Below are positions 1-6,228 of a DNA stretch of 7,871 nt, one piece after another. The position numbers were made by a program, and so were the translations under genes. The notes below the pieces were generated by a model. It did not search any database, was not told where the DNA came from, and was given only the letters and a program-made list of their open reading frames with translations. Position 1 is the first letter of the stretch. Each line of letters opens with the position of its first letter. The stretch spans positions 1-7,871 of the forward strand of contig ONWK01000131.1 in assembly GCA_900321505.1 (NCBI GenBank), in the 5' to 3' direction. The DNA comes from an uncultured Eubacteriales bacterium. GTDB lineage: Bacteria > Bacillota > Clostridia > Lachnospirales > Lachnospiraceae.

Positions 1-30
1 CTCCCTGGTATGAAAAGCTGTCATCCTGCT

Positions 31-435
31 TCAGAAAGAAATACTCAGCATTGCGATCCCCGCAATAAGCACGAGCATGGGTACTATGCCCCAGAAAAGT
101 TCCTTTTTACCGCGGGCATCCACCCGGTCATTTCCGAGAAAGCGGTGGTATCCGTCCTTTTCCATCAGGTCCACCTCTTCACCGACCTCATAAATGCACA
201 TATTTCCGATCCGTGCGTATACGGTATTCCCGCTTTCCGCTTCTATGGTGAGTTCCGTATAGCTTTTACGGCTGGCTCCCACATTATCGTGCACCTTATC
301 GATGCTCTGAATGGTTCCCTTTACAGGATTCCAGCCCTTGATCATTTTCTTCTTTTTGTGCTGACTCCCTGCCGTCGCCAGGTATAATTCCACCAGAAGC
401 GCAAGGATCATGATCACTGCTGCAATATTTTTCAT
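31..435 (-). CDS. Small two-TM membrane protein, DUF3592-like layout
   Basis: This 134-residue protein has a hydrophobic segment at about residues 3-22, a basic stretch (KKKK at 27-30), a central soluble region at about 35-105 rich in alternating beta-type residues, and a second hydrophobic segment at about 113-132. TM, small beta domain, TM is the layout of DUF3592-type proteins, whose function is unknown. The central part, with 'VKGTIQSI' near 38-45 and 'YEVGEEVDL' near 82-90, fits that family's small barrel, but I assign it by pattern only. The start is preceded by GGAAGA about 9 nt upstream, a moderate ribosome binding site. It is the only gene here with a long (94 nt) upstream gap and its own candidate promoter, so it may be expressed independently of the Nudix gene. 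Existence as a gene is well supported; the family is tentative. Confidence 0.75.
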   Translation of the reverse strand: MKNIAAVIMILALLVELYLATAGSQHKKKKMIKGWNPVKGTIQSIDKVHDNVGASRKSYTELTIEAESGNTVYARIGNMCIYEVGEEVDLMEKDGYHRFLGNDRVDARGKKELFWGIVPMLVLIAGIAMLSISF

Positions 436-478
436 CTGGTCATCTTCCGTTTCGTGTTATTTTTCCACGTACCTTATT

Positions 479-507
479 ATCCTACCCCCTTGAGGATAAA
501 TTGTAAA
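479..507 (-). promoter_or_regulatory. Putative sigma-70-type promoter for the small membrane protein
   Basis: Read on the minus strand, TTTACA (507-502) matches the -35 consensus at 5 of 6 positions. It is followed by a 17-nt spacer and TAGGAT (484-479), which matches TATAAT at 4 of 6. A better -10-like GATAAT lies three bases further on (481-476) but with a 20-nt spacer. The downstream gene starts at 435, giving a leader of about 35-40 nt. This is the longest intergenic gap in the lower half of the window, which makes a promoter plausible here. Confidence 0.45.
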
Positions 508-529
508 GAGGGCTTTTCTCTCCCCGGCA

Positions 530-1024
530 CTAACCCAGGCGTTCCCCATCCAGCACCGTCTCCTTCAGTTCTCCGTCACAGGTATAAACCAGCTTAAGCG
601 AGAAGAACTGCCGTTCCTCCTCAAGGAGCTTAAGGAACACCCGGTCTCCGGGCCAGAGCTCAAGTTCGTAAACAGCTTTCCTGTCAACCCATTCCAGGGT
701 ACCCTCATCACACTCCCTGAGCTCCCCTTTAAAGCCGTCTGCAGTATAGAGGCACATATACTCAAGAACGCCTTCTCCCTCCGGCTCTTCAGGTTCACAG
801 TAAAATGTCACTATCCCCCGGAATCTCCAACTGGTAAGTGTAAGCCCCGTTTCTTCCCTGACCTCGCGCAGAAGACATTCCTCAGGACTCTCACGTTCCT
901 CAAAATGTCCCCCTATGCCTATCCATTTATCTTTATTTATATCCTTATCCTTCTTAACCCTGTGAAGCATAAGGTACTTTCCATCCTGTTCAATATAACA
1001 CAGTGTTGTCAGTTCAGCCTTCAT
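530..1024 (-). CDS. Nudix hydrolase (MutT/8-oxo-dGTP diphosphatase-like)
   Basis: Nudix enzymes cleave a nucleoside diphosphate linked to another group, using divalent metal; MutT-type members clear oxidised dGTP in the cytoplasm. A complete Nudix box (G-x5-E-x7-REVREETGL) is at residues 39-61, and its glutamates E54, E57 and E58 supply the metal ligands. It follows the usual N-terminal strand 'LCYIEQDGKYLMLHR'. At 164 residues the length is normal for a single-domain Nudix protein. The last 25 or so residues form a short tail ending 'VLDGERLG'. The ATG is preceded by GAGGGTG at suitable spacing, and the methyltransferase stop lies only 22 nt upstream, so the two are probably co-transcribed. 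The exact substrate cannot be read from sequence: MutT-like is the commonest label for this type, but a broader dNTP or sugar-nucleotide specificity is possible. Confidence 0.92.
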   Translation of the reverse strand: MKAELTTLCYIEQDGKYLMLHRVKKDKDINKDKWIGIGGHFEERESPEECLLREVREETGLTLTSWRFRGIVTFYCEPEEPEGEGVLEYMCLYTADGFKGELRECDEGTLEWVDRKAVYELELWPGDRVFLKLLEEERQFFSLKLVYTCDGELKETVLDGERLG

Positions 1025-1046
1025 ATGTCACCCTCTGATAACCCGT

Positions 1047-1814
1047 TCAAGCAGGCTGCTTTCCTTTCTCCCGGGCCGTCATTACTATACGCTCGCTTTT
1101 CTCCCCTGCAGCTTTGGCGCTGTAGCCGTCATAGAAATGTACATCCCGGAGGCCTGCCTTCTCAGCCAGCGTCCGCATTTCCTCCATGCTGTAGCCGCGC
1201 TGAAGATGCTCTTCATCAAAGCGCGAGTACAGCCCCTTTTCCTGTCTCTCAAAAACCGTAAGACAGCTGGCATGCACTCCGTCATCAAGCTCCTCATTTT
1301 CCCAGATCAGCGCCACATCCTCATCTATGTCGCTTATGGTATTTTCGGCGAGCACTTCACTGAAATAATACGGTGTATGAAAATCCATCACCAGCATCCC
1401 GCCGGGATCAAGATAGTTATTTACCAGCCGGAACACCTGCTCCACCTCTTCAGGCTCCAGTATATAATTAATACTGTCGCAGGCACAGACTATGGCGCGG
1501 ACAGTTCCGTAAAGCTCGAATTCCCGGATATCCTGCCTGATGTAAAGGATCTCTTCAGGCCCCTTCTCTCTTGCGACCTGAAGCATTTCATCGGAGAGAT
1601 CGATACCGATCATGTCAAAGCCCCTGTCCGCAAGCCGCCTTGTGATGCTCCCGGTGCCGCAGGCAAGATCCGCACAGAGCCCTTTATCAATATCAGCCCC
1701 TGCAAGCAGCTCAGTGATCCGCTCCATCCACTCGTCATAGGGCACATCCGCCATAAGACGTTCATATATCCCTGCAAACCTGCCGTAGCTTTCATATCCG
1801 GTGCTTTCTTCCAT
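1047..1814 (-). CDS. Class I SAM-dependent methyltransferase (YqeM-like)
   Basis: This 255-residue protein is a Rossmann-fold methyltransferase. The glycine-rich SAM-binding motif I, DLACGTGS, is at residues 49-56. The acidic residue ending strand 2 is in 'IGIDLSDEML' (69-78), where D72 should contact the SAM ribose. The 'YIRQDIREF' segment (91-99) corresponds to the next SAM contact, and a strand plus loop 'LVMDFHTPYYF' follows at 141-151. The N-terminus 'YGRFAGIYERLMADVPYDEW' resembles the start of B. subtilis YqeM-type proteins, whose methyl acceptor is unsettled. The start is well supported by GAGGAGG 4 nt upstream of 1814. The tsaB-rimI stop lies 20 nt upstream, indicating an operon. The substrate is unknown; a small molecule, a tRNA or a protein are all possible. 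Confidence 0.9.
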   Translation of the reverse strand: MEESTGYESYGRFAGIYERLMADVPYDEWMERITELLAGADIDKGLCADLACGTGSITRRLADRGFDMIGIDLSDEMLQVAREKGPEEILYIRQDIREFELYGTVRAIVCACDSINYILEPEEVEQVFRLVNNYLDPGGMLVMDFHTPYYFSEVLAENTISDIDEDVALIWENEELDDGVHASCLTVFERQEKGLYSRFDEEHLQRGYSMEEMRTLAEKAGLRDVHFYDGYSAKAAGEKSERIVMTAREKGKQPA

Positions 1815-1834
1815 CGCTCCTCCTCAGCCGTCCC

Positions 1835-3037
1835 CTACCGGTCCCCGGCGTTTTGCCGCTGCATTACAACCGCATCCTCATCAGGGTTGCGGTAATAGTT
1901 CTTTCTCCGATCAAGCTCCTTAAATCCGAAAGCGGTATATAGTCCTATCGCCGGTGCATTTCCGGCCCGTACCTCAAGGAAAATGGAGCCATCCTCCAGG
2001 GATATCAGCTTCTCCATCAGCTTCCGCGCCAGGCCTTTTCTCCTGAATTCCGGAAGGATGGCTATACGGTGAAGCTCCGCCTCTCCCGCCGGATCGGCGT
2101 AGATCATATAGCCTGCCGTCTTCGGCTGTTCCTCGCCTACCACAAAGGAATCCGCCACATTCTCTTCCATAGCCAGGGCGCGTATCTCCCCTTCCGATGA
2201 AATGAGCATTATATGATTATAAGGATATTTAAGACTGTCCGAGACAGTTTCCGCGGACCATGCGTCGGTGAACATCTCGCTTTCCATTTCGGCCACCGAT
2301 GAAATATCCTCCGCCAGCCTTTCCCTGGCTGCCGCCTCATGCTCACGCTCAGCCTGGGATTTACGAAGATAAATGGGCGCAAATGCATCCGCAGAGATCA
2401 TACGCCCATTCCTTGCGTAAATCTCACCCAGGGCAGCCACCGATGCCGCGCGCTGCAGGGCGCTCTGGGGCGGTGCGAAGGTATAGGGAACCCTGCATTT
2501 TTCCCCGATCACAGTCCTGAACACGGGGACGCCGTCTCCCAGGAAGGTGACTGGTTCGCCAAGTTCTTCGAGCTTTTCCAGAAGCTCTTCTATGGAAAGC
2601 GCCGTCTGGTCGAGAATGATCTCATAGCCAGCGGACTCTCCCGTCCCGGCATTTTCCCTGTAAATACCCGTATACACCTGCCCTCTCCGGGCGTCCATGA
2701 TCGGAACCGTAAGTCCCGATATACCGCAGAGATTGTAAGCCAGTGCTTCACAGGTCGGTACAGGGATCACCGGCTTCTCAAGCGCGAGGCCCAGCCCCTT
2801 TACCGTTGCCGCGCCTATCCTCAGGCCCGTAAAAGAGCCGGGGCCTGCCGCTATGGCTATGGCATCAATATCCTCAAGCGTGAGCTCTGCATCCCTTACG
2901 ATCTGATCCAGCATCGGAAGCAGCGTCTCAGAGTGAGTCTTTTTATGATTTATCGTATACTCCGCGATCAGCACTCCGTCGGCCGCAAAGGCGACGGACG
3001 CAGTCATTCCGGAGCTGTCGAAGCTGAGAATCTTCAT
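1835..3037 (-). CDS. tsaB-rimI: Bifunctional TsaB-RimI fusion: tRNA t6A synthesis subunit plus GNAT acetyltransferase
   Basis: Residues 1 to about 225 are TsaB, the ASKHA-fold partner of TsaD in the complex that makes N6-threonylcarbamoyladenosine at A37 of ANN-decoding tRNAs. The start 'MKILSFDSS' and the motif GPGSFTGLRIG (65-75) are diagnostic. Residues about 240-395 are a GNAT domain of RimI type, which acetylates the N-terminus of ribosomal protein S18. Its acetyl-CoA loop RRKGLA is at 332-337, followed by 'LEVRAGNAPAIGLY' (354-367) and 'GFKELDRRKNYY' (371-382), which match RimI closely. The total of 400 residues equals the sum of the two single proteins, with only a short linker 'LRKSQAEREHEAAAR' between. 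Such fusions are a known annotated type in Firmicutes. Neither tsaE nor tsaD is visible in the window, so the rest of the t6A machinery must be elsewhere. The start has an unusual G-rich ribosome binding site. Confidence 0.95.
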   Translation of the reverse strand: MKILSFDSSGMTASVAFAADGVLIAEYTINHKKTHSETLLPMLDQIVRDAELTLEDIDAIAIAAGPGSFTGLRIGAATVKGLGLALEKPVIPVPTCEALAYNLCGISGLTVPIMDARRGQVYTGIYRENAGTGESAGYEIILDQTALSIEELLEKLEELGEPVTFLGDGVPVFRTVIGEKCRVPYTFAPPQSALQRAASVAALGEIYARNGRMISADAFAPIYLRKSQAEREHEAAARERLAEDISSVAEMESEMFTDAWSAETVSDSLKYPYNHIMLISSEGEIRALAMEENVADSFVVGEEQPKTAGYMIYADPAGEAELHRIAILPEFRRKGLARKLMEKLISLEDGSIFLEVRAGNAPAIGLYTAFGFKELDRRKNYYRNPDEDAVVMQRQNAGDR

Positions 3038-3052
3038 ATCCCCAATCCCCCC
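3038..3052 (-). promoter_or_regulatory. G-rich, non-canonical ribosome binding site of tsaB-rimI
   Basis: Upstream of the tsaB-rimI ATG the minus strand reads six Gs (3052-3047), then ATT, GGGG and AT. There is no AGGAGG. The six-G run ends 9 nt before the start and can pair with the CCUCC anti-Shine-Dalgarno core through one G-U wobble, so it probably serves as the binding site. It differs from the GAGGAG sites of the neighbouring genes. Confidence 0.5.
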
Positions 3053-3055
3053 GAT

Positions 3056-4129
3056 CTACAGTTCCTTATTCAGAATCCCTGTATAAAATGCATCGATCTT
3101 ATCCACAAGATCCATGTTAACCTGAGCCGAAACGGTCTTATCCACATTCCTGAAGAATTCCTCCTGGACCTCCTCGGGAAGCTGCCAGTAGCGCTTTACG
3201 CCATATTCCTTTTTCGGTGCTTCAAGCTTCTCATTCAGCTCATTTATATATTCCTTCGCCTCAGCCGAAAGGAAAATGTCATCATGCCCGTTTCTTCCCG
3301 GATAATCGAGAGGCACAATGCTCACATTCGGATTGGTTATCTCATCCGCGTGATTTATGATGCCCGATCCGTCATATCTTACATATGTGTCTCCGGTGCC
3401 GTGCATGACCATGACCGGGATCCCGCAGCTGTTGATACCCTGGACTGCCGAAATGTTGGCGTACTCACCAAAGCGCCTGCGGTTCTCCAGCACTATCATG
3501 GGCATGGTGATCATAACTGCCTTTGAAAGCATGGAAGATCCCATTTCCATGGTAACCTCTGTGGGCGTATCAAAGCCTGAAATGGAGATCACCCCGTCCA
3601 CATTGTTTACATAATTCAGGACAGCCGTTACGGAATAGCCGCCCCAGCTGTGGCCGAACAGGAACCTGGGCATATCCTTCAGCTCCGGATCATTTTCCAC
3701 AAACCTGAGGGCACACATAAGATCCAGCGGTCCCTGCGGAAGTCCGCCGATCCCGTCTCCGGGGCTCTCACAGCATCCCGTATTATCAAAGCCGAGCACC
3801 ATATACCCACGGTCCACAAGCTTCAGAATGATGGATATGTAACACTCCTGCCCCGCAAATATCCCGTGGGAGACTATGATCAGTCCTTTCCCTGTATCCT
3901 CTCCGTAGATATATCCCGTAAGCTCATATCCGTCATCGGGGATCTGTACCTTTCGTCTGCCGTATTTCCCCGGATACAGCCTTTCATAATCCGCATATCT
4001 GTAATCCATGGAATATTTCAGCAGCTTACTCCTGCCGAACATCTGATTATAGGCTATGCGTACGGCTGCATAGGAAGACCCGGCCCATACGCCGGCAGCC
4101 TGTGCCATTGTCCGGAGTATTTTATTCAT
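3056..4129 (-). CDS. Alpha/beta hydrolase family protein
   Basis: This 357-residue protein carries a full alpha/beta-hydrolase triad. The nucleophile elbow GHSWGG has Ser at residue 161, a probable acid is D247 in 'VMHGTGDTYV' (241-250), and a probable catalytic His is H282 in 'GRNGHDDIF'. The oxyanion-hole region 'IIVSHGIFAG' is at 84-93. The strand/turn 'GYMVLGFDNTGCCESPGDG' (108-126) is typical of serine aminopeptidase- or esterase-like members. Residues about 8-30 are moderately hydrophobic and may be a peripheral membrane anchor or amphipathic helix; they do not look like a cleavable signal peptide. The C-terminal 55 or so residues are a helical extension beyond the core fold. Its ribosome binding site overlaps the stop of the upstream surface protein, so the two are probably translationally coupled. 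The substrate is unknown: an ester, thioester or peptide is possible. Confidence 0.9.
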   Translation of the reverse strand: MNKILRTMAQAAGVWAGSSYAAVRIAYNQMFGRSKLLKYSMDYRYADYERLYPGKYGRRKVQIPDDGYELTGYIYGEDTGKGLIIVSHGIFAGQECYISIILKLVDRGYMVLGFDNTGCCESPGDGIGGLPQGPLDLMCALRFVENDPELKDMPRFLFGHSWGGYSVTAVLNYVNNVDGVISISGFDTPTEVTMEMGSSMLSKAVMITMPMIVLENRRRFGEYANISAVQGINSCGIPVMVMHGTGDTYVRYDGSGIINHADEITNPNVSIVPLDYPGRNGHDDIFLSAEAKEYINELNEKLEAPKKEYGVKRYWQLPEEVQEEFFRNVDKTVSAQVNMDLVDKIDAFYTGILNKEL

Positions 4130-4143
4130 TATGTCTCTCCTCA
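4130..4143 (-). promoter_or_regulatory. Stop codon overlapping the ribosome binding site (translational coupling)
   Basis: On the minus strand the stop TGA (4143-4141) of the repeat/transglutaminase-like gene runs directly into GGAGAG, followed by ACATA and the ATG of the hydrolase. The GAGGAG-type site therefore begins inside the upstream stop codon, so a ribosome terminating there sits on the initiation site of the next gene. Confidence 0.7.
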
Positions 4144-5031
4144 GTTCAGATATTTTATATCCGAATATTTGTAGGTTCCTTTAGTACCGTACTTGAACAT
4201 ATATGCCAGATTTATGCCGAAAGCTGTGGCCCCCGAGGGATCGCAGCACCAGGTCTCTCCGTCAATGACCAGCTCAACCCACGAATGCCTTGCCGGTCCG
4301 TTGACCGTTGCCACAAATCCGTATACCTGATGTGCCTCATAGCCCATGGCGACCGCTATCTCACGGAAGGTTGCAGCCTTGACATAGCAGTTTCCCCTTC
4401 CGTTCGTGATCCCGTATTCCGCAAGCTGCCGGCTGGTCCAGCTCTCACCGAAGAGATCCCTGCCATAATAGGTTAAATAGCTGGCATACTCCATTGCCTT
4501 ATACAGGTCGCCTTTAAATTTAAAGGCTTTTCCGGCAGCCAGCTGGTCTTCGATCTCCCTGCTGCAGCCGTTCTTATCCAGATAATAGTAAACTCCCATG
4601 GAGCAGATGATCCGGTCTGTCAGCATTTTTCCGGTAGCGGTATCAAGATAATACCATTCGCCTTCGTCCTGTACCCAGCCGGTCTTCTTTCCCGTCTTTT
4701 CCGACAGGTAATACCACGCTTTGTTGCTTTTTAACCAGCCGGTCTTCATTATGCCGTTCCTGCCGAAGTAGAATCTACGCCCGGATATGGTCTGCCAGCC
4801 GGTTGCCATTTCCCCGTCTTCCTGGAAATAGTACCATTTTCCCTTTATCTTTTTCCATCCCGTCTGTCTGCTGCCGTCCTTATTCAGATAAAACCAGCTG
4901 TCTCCGTCCTGTATCCATCCGGTTTTCTGTATATCCTCCTCTTCGGCAGCATACACATCACTTTCCGGAACACATACCAGACACAGGCAGATCATTACGG
5001 CAAGCAGTATTAATCCAAAGCCCTTTTTCAT
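4141..5031 (-). CDS. Secreted cell-wall-binding-repeat protein with C-terminal transglutaminase-like domain
   Basis: This is a 296-residue exported protein. A signal peptide (KK, hydrophobic core about 5-21) has a likely cleavage site after VYA near residue 28. Five cell-wall/choline-binding-type repeats follow at exact 20-residue spacing (TGW at 37, 57, 77, 97 and 117), plus a degenerate sixth at about 138-156. These repeats normally hold proteins to teichoic acid or another wall polymer. Residues about 160-296 form a transglutaminase/cysteine-protease-fold domain with the expected triad: C215 in 'GRGNCYV', H249 in 'RHSWVEL' and D264 in 'CCDPSG'. Such domains can cross-link, hydrolyse or rearrange peptide bonds; which applies is not visible. 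The start is fixed by AGGAGG 7 nt upstream of 5031. It is a shorter paralogue of the protein encoded at 6785-7871. No sortase motif or lipobox is present. Confidence 0.92.
   Translation of the reverse strand: MKKGFGLILLAVMICLCLVCVPESDVYAAEEEDIQKTGWIQDGDSWFYLNKDGSRQTGWKKIKGKWYYFQEDGEMATGWQTISGRRFYFGRNGIMKTGWLKSNKAWYYLSEKTGKKTGWVQDEGEWYYLDTATGKMLTDRIICSMGVYYYLDKNGCSREIEDQLAAGKAFKFKGDLYKAMEYASYLTYYGRDLFGESWTSRQLAEYGITNGRGNCYVKAATFREIAVAMGYEAHQVYGFVATVNGPARHSWVELVIDGETWCCDPSGATAFGINLAYMFKYGTKGTYKYSDIKYLN
4564..4923 (-). repeat. Six cell-wall-binding repeats (20 residues each)
   Basis: Six consecutive 60-bp coding units have the consensus TGW-x(6-8)-W/F-Y-Y/F-x(3-5)-G. The first five are well conserved and the sixth has lost the GW and keeps only the YYY/G part. 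The DNA is not identical between units, so the array is old and held by selection on the protein. Confidence 0.9.
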
Positions 5032-5050
5032 CGTGTCTCCTCCTCAATCG

Positions 5051-5072
5051 GGCAGGAGCGGTCTCTCCTGCC
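5051..5072 (-). other. 8-bp perfect hairpin just upstream of the repeat/transglutaminase-like gene
   Basis: GGCAGGAG (5051-5058) and CTCCTGCC (5065-5072) are perfect inverted repeats around a 6-nt loop. On the transcribed strand the hairpin ends only about 6 nt before the GAGGAGGAG ribosome binding site of the gene starting at 5031. There is no T-run after it, so it is not a typical intrinsic terminator. It could stabilise the processed mRNA or affect initiation. The 5' arm also contains AGGAG, which resembles the real binding site. Confidence 0.6.
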
Positions 5073-5100
5073 TGATGTCGCGTTGGCCGTATCGCGCATA

Positions 5101-5138
5101 TCGGGGACGGTTCTCAGCATACCCGGAACCGTCCCCGA
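5101..5138. repeat. 13-bp perfect palindrome with 12-nt loop, REP-like
   Basis: TCGGGGACGGTTC (5101-5113) and its exact reverse complement (5126-5138) flank a 12-nt loop. The element begins 4 nt after the acyltransferase stop, which is itself a tandem TGA-TAA. No T-tract follows on the minus strand, arguing against a standard intrinsic terminator. From memory, GGGGACGGTTC palindromes recur as dispersed, REP-like intergenic elements in Clostridia and related bacteria, sometimes linked to REP-associated (RAYT/Y1) transposases. Only one copy is visible here, so repetition cannot be shown within the window. Confidence 0.65.
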
Positions 5139-5142
5139 CTTA

Positions 5143-6198
5143 TCAGATCAGCTTTTTCACTCCGGGGATCATTTTCAGTAAAATGCTCACAAGCAGCGAG
5201 ACCATGAACACCAGGATAGCGACAGGGATCAGCATCCAGAAGCTGCCGAAGGAAAAAGGATTCCATTTTACCACTTTTATCAGAAATCTCAGAAATATCA
5301 GATGTGTCAGGTATATCCCGAAGGAATATCTGTCCAGAAATTCCCAGACCTTTGCCATACCCGGCCGGAGCACTCCTCCATTCCCCTTCAGCAGGACGAA
5401 AGCGCCCACGCTCAGTATCACTACGGGAAGAAAAGCGTAATTCCCCAGCAGCTTTTCCATGGAAGCCTGCTTATCTCCGAAATCCATGCGGGACAGGATA
5501 ACGATGGCCGCAGCGCCCGCTGCCGTAAGTATGATACCCGCAGTCACACCCAGCTTCAGCTGTCCCTTATTGATCATATACCCCATGAAGAAGTAAACGG
5601 GAAAAATGGACGAGGTGCAGATATAGAACCCTGTCTCGAAGTCCGTCATTCTTTCCAGAGTGGGTACCAGTGAAAGGAAAATGAGACATATCACGCCCAG
5701 ATAGATCAGTACGTCCCTGCCGGCATTTTTTGCGATAAGCCGGTAGGCCGGCAGCAGCAGATAAAGCCCCACCAGCAGATAAAGGTACCAGAGATGCGCC
5801 CAGCTTCCGTCCTCGGTAAATTTCTTAAATATCGTGGTGATATCGGAGAACTTAAGACTATCTCCGTTCATCCATGCATCCAGCAGAAAATAAAGCGCCG
5901 TAAAGAGCAACAGAACCAGCACCATCCTCAGAACATACCTGAACAGCAGCTTCGGGATAGTGATGGATCTTTTTTCATCCAGAAGAAGTACACCCGAAAC
6001 CATGACAAAACACGGCACCGCCCACATCATCAGCCAGGGTACCAGCTTTGTAACATATAGCTCCGTTTCGGAAATGATATCCTTCTCAACCATTCCGTAC
6101 ATGGTAAAGGTGTGCAATACTATGATCGCAAAGCTTGCCACAACCCTGATCCTGGACAGATAAAGGATACGCGTACTCTTCTCACTTTTCTCACTCAT
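5143..6198 (-). CDS. Acyltransferase-3 family integral membrane O-acyltransferase
   Basis: This 351-residue protein is mostly hydrophobic, with about nine to ten predicted membrane segments. Family features (PF01757) are the N-terminal helix 'RVVASFAIIVLHT' with the conserved His at residue 29, and 'VPCFVMVSGVLLL' (61-73) as the second helix region. 'WAHLWYLYLLVGLYLLLP' (133-150) comes next, and the late 'SFGIYLTHLIF' (292-302) carries H299. Family members move acetyl or other acyl groups onto sugars, teichoic or peptidoglycan components or exported polysaccharides, and some make small-molecule esters. No extracellular SGNH domain is attached, unlike OatA. The start has AAGGAA about 8 nt upstream. 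The gene lies 30 nt after the lipoprotein gene and ends in tandem stops just before a palindrome. The acceptor is unknown; its envelope-protein neighbours suggest a surface polymer. Confidence 0.9.
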   Translation of the reverse strand: MSEKSEKSTRILYLSRIRVVASFAIIVLHTFTMYGMVEKDIISETELYVTKLVPWLMMWAVPCFVMVSGVLLLDEKRSITIPKLLFRYVLRMVLVLLLFTALYFLLDAWMNGDSLKFSDITTIFKKFTEDGSWAHLWYLYLLVGLYLLLPAYRLIAKNAGRDVLIYLGVICLIFLSLVPTLERMTDFETGFYICTSSIFPVYFFMGYMINKGQLKLGVTAGIILTAAGAAAIVILSRMDFGDKQASMEKLLGNYAFLPVVILSVGAFVLLKGNGGVLRPGMAKVWEFLDRYSFGIYLTHLIFLRFLIKVVKWNPFSFGSFWMLIPVAILVFMVSLLVSILLKMIPGVKKLI

Positions 6199-6228
6199 TT
6201 TCAGTCATTCCTTAAAAGCTCCGTACCA

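Noticed and set aside
1..24. Possible start of another minus-strand gene (ATG at 24-22)
   Set aside because: AGCAGG directly abuts this ATG, which is too close for a ribosome binding site, and only eight codons are visible. The AGGGAG at the very edge may instead serve a gene outside the window.
10..387. Plus-strand open frame near the window start
   Set aside because: It is antisense to the two-TM membrane protein gene, and its translation is of low-quality composition.
508..522. Possible terminator hairpin after the Nudix gene
   Set aside because: The five-base arms contain an A-C mismatch and are followed by only three Ts, and the segment abuts the candidate -35. Too weak to call.
1137..1895. 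252-codon plus-strand open frame
   Set aside because: It is antisense to the methyltransferase gene, which carries a clear SAM motif and strong ribosome binding site; the antisense product shows no family features.
2339..3526. 395-codon plus-strand open frame
   Set aside because: It lies opposite tsaB-rimI and the hydrolase, both of which have clear conserved motifs. The predicted protein has no recognisable domain and spans the gene boundary on the other strand.
4970..5031. Lipoprotein signal in the smaller repeat/transglutaminase-like protein
   Set aside because: Cysteines occur in the hydrophobic stretch, but none has the small residue before it that a lipobox needs; a normal signal peptidase site at VYA fits better.
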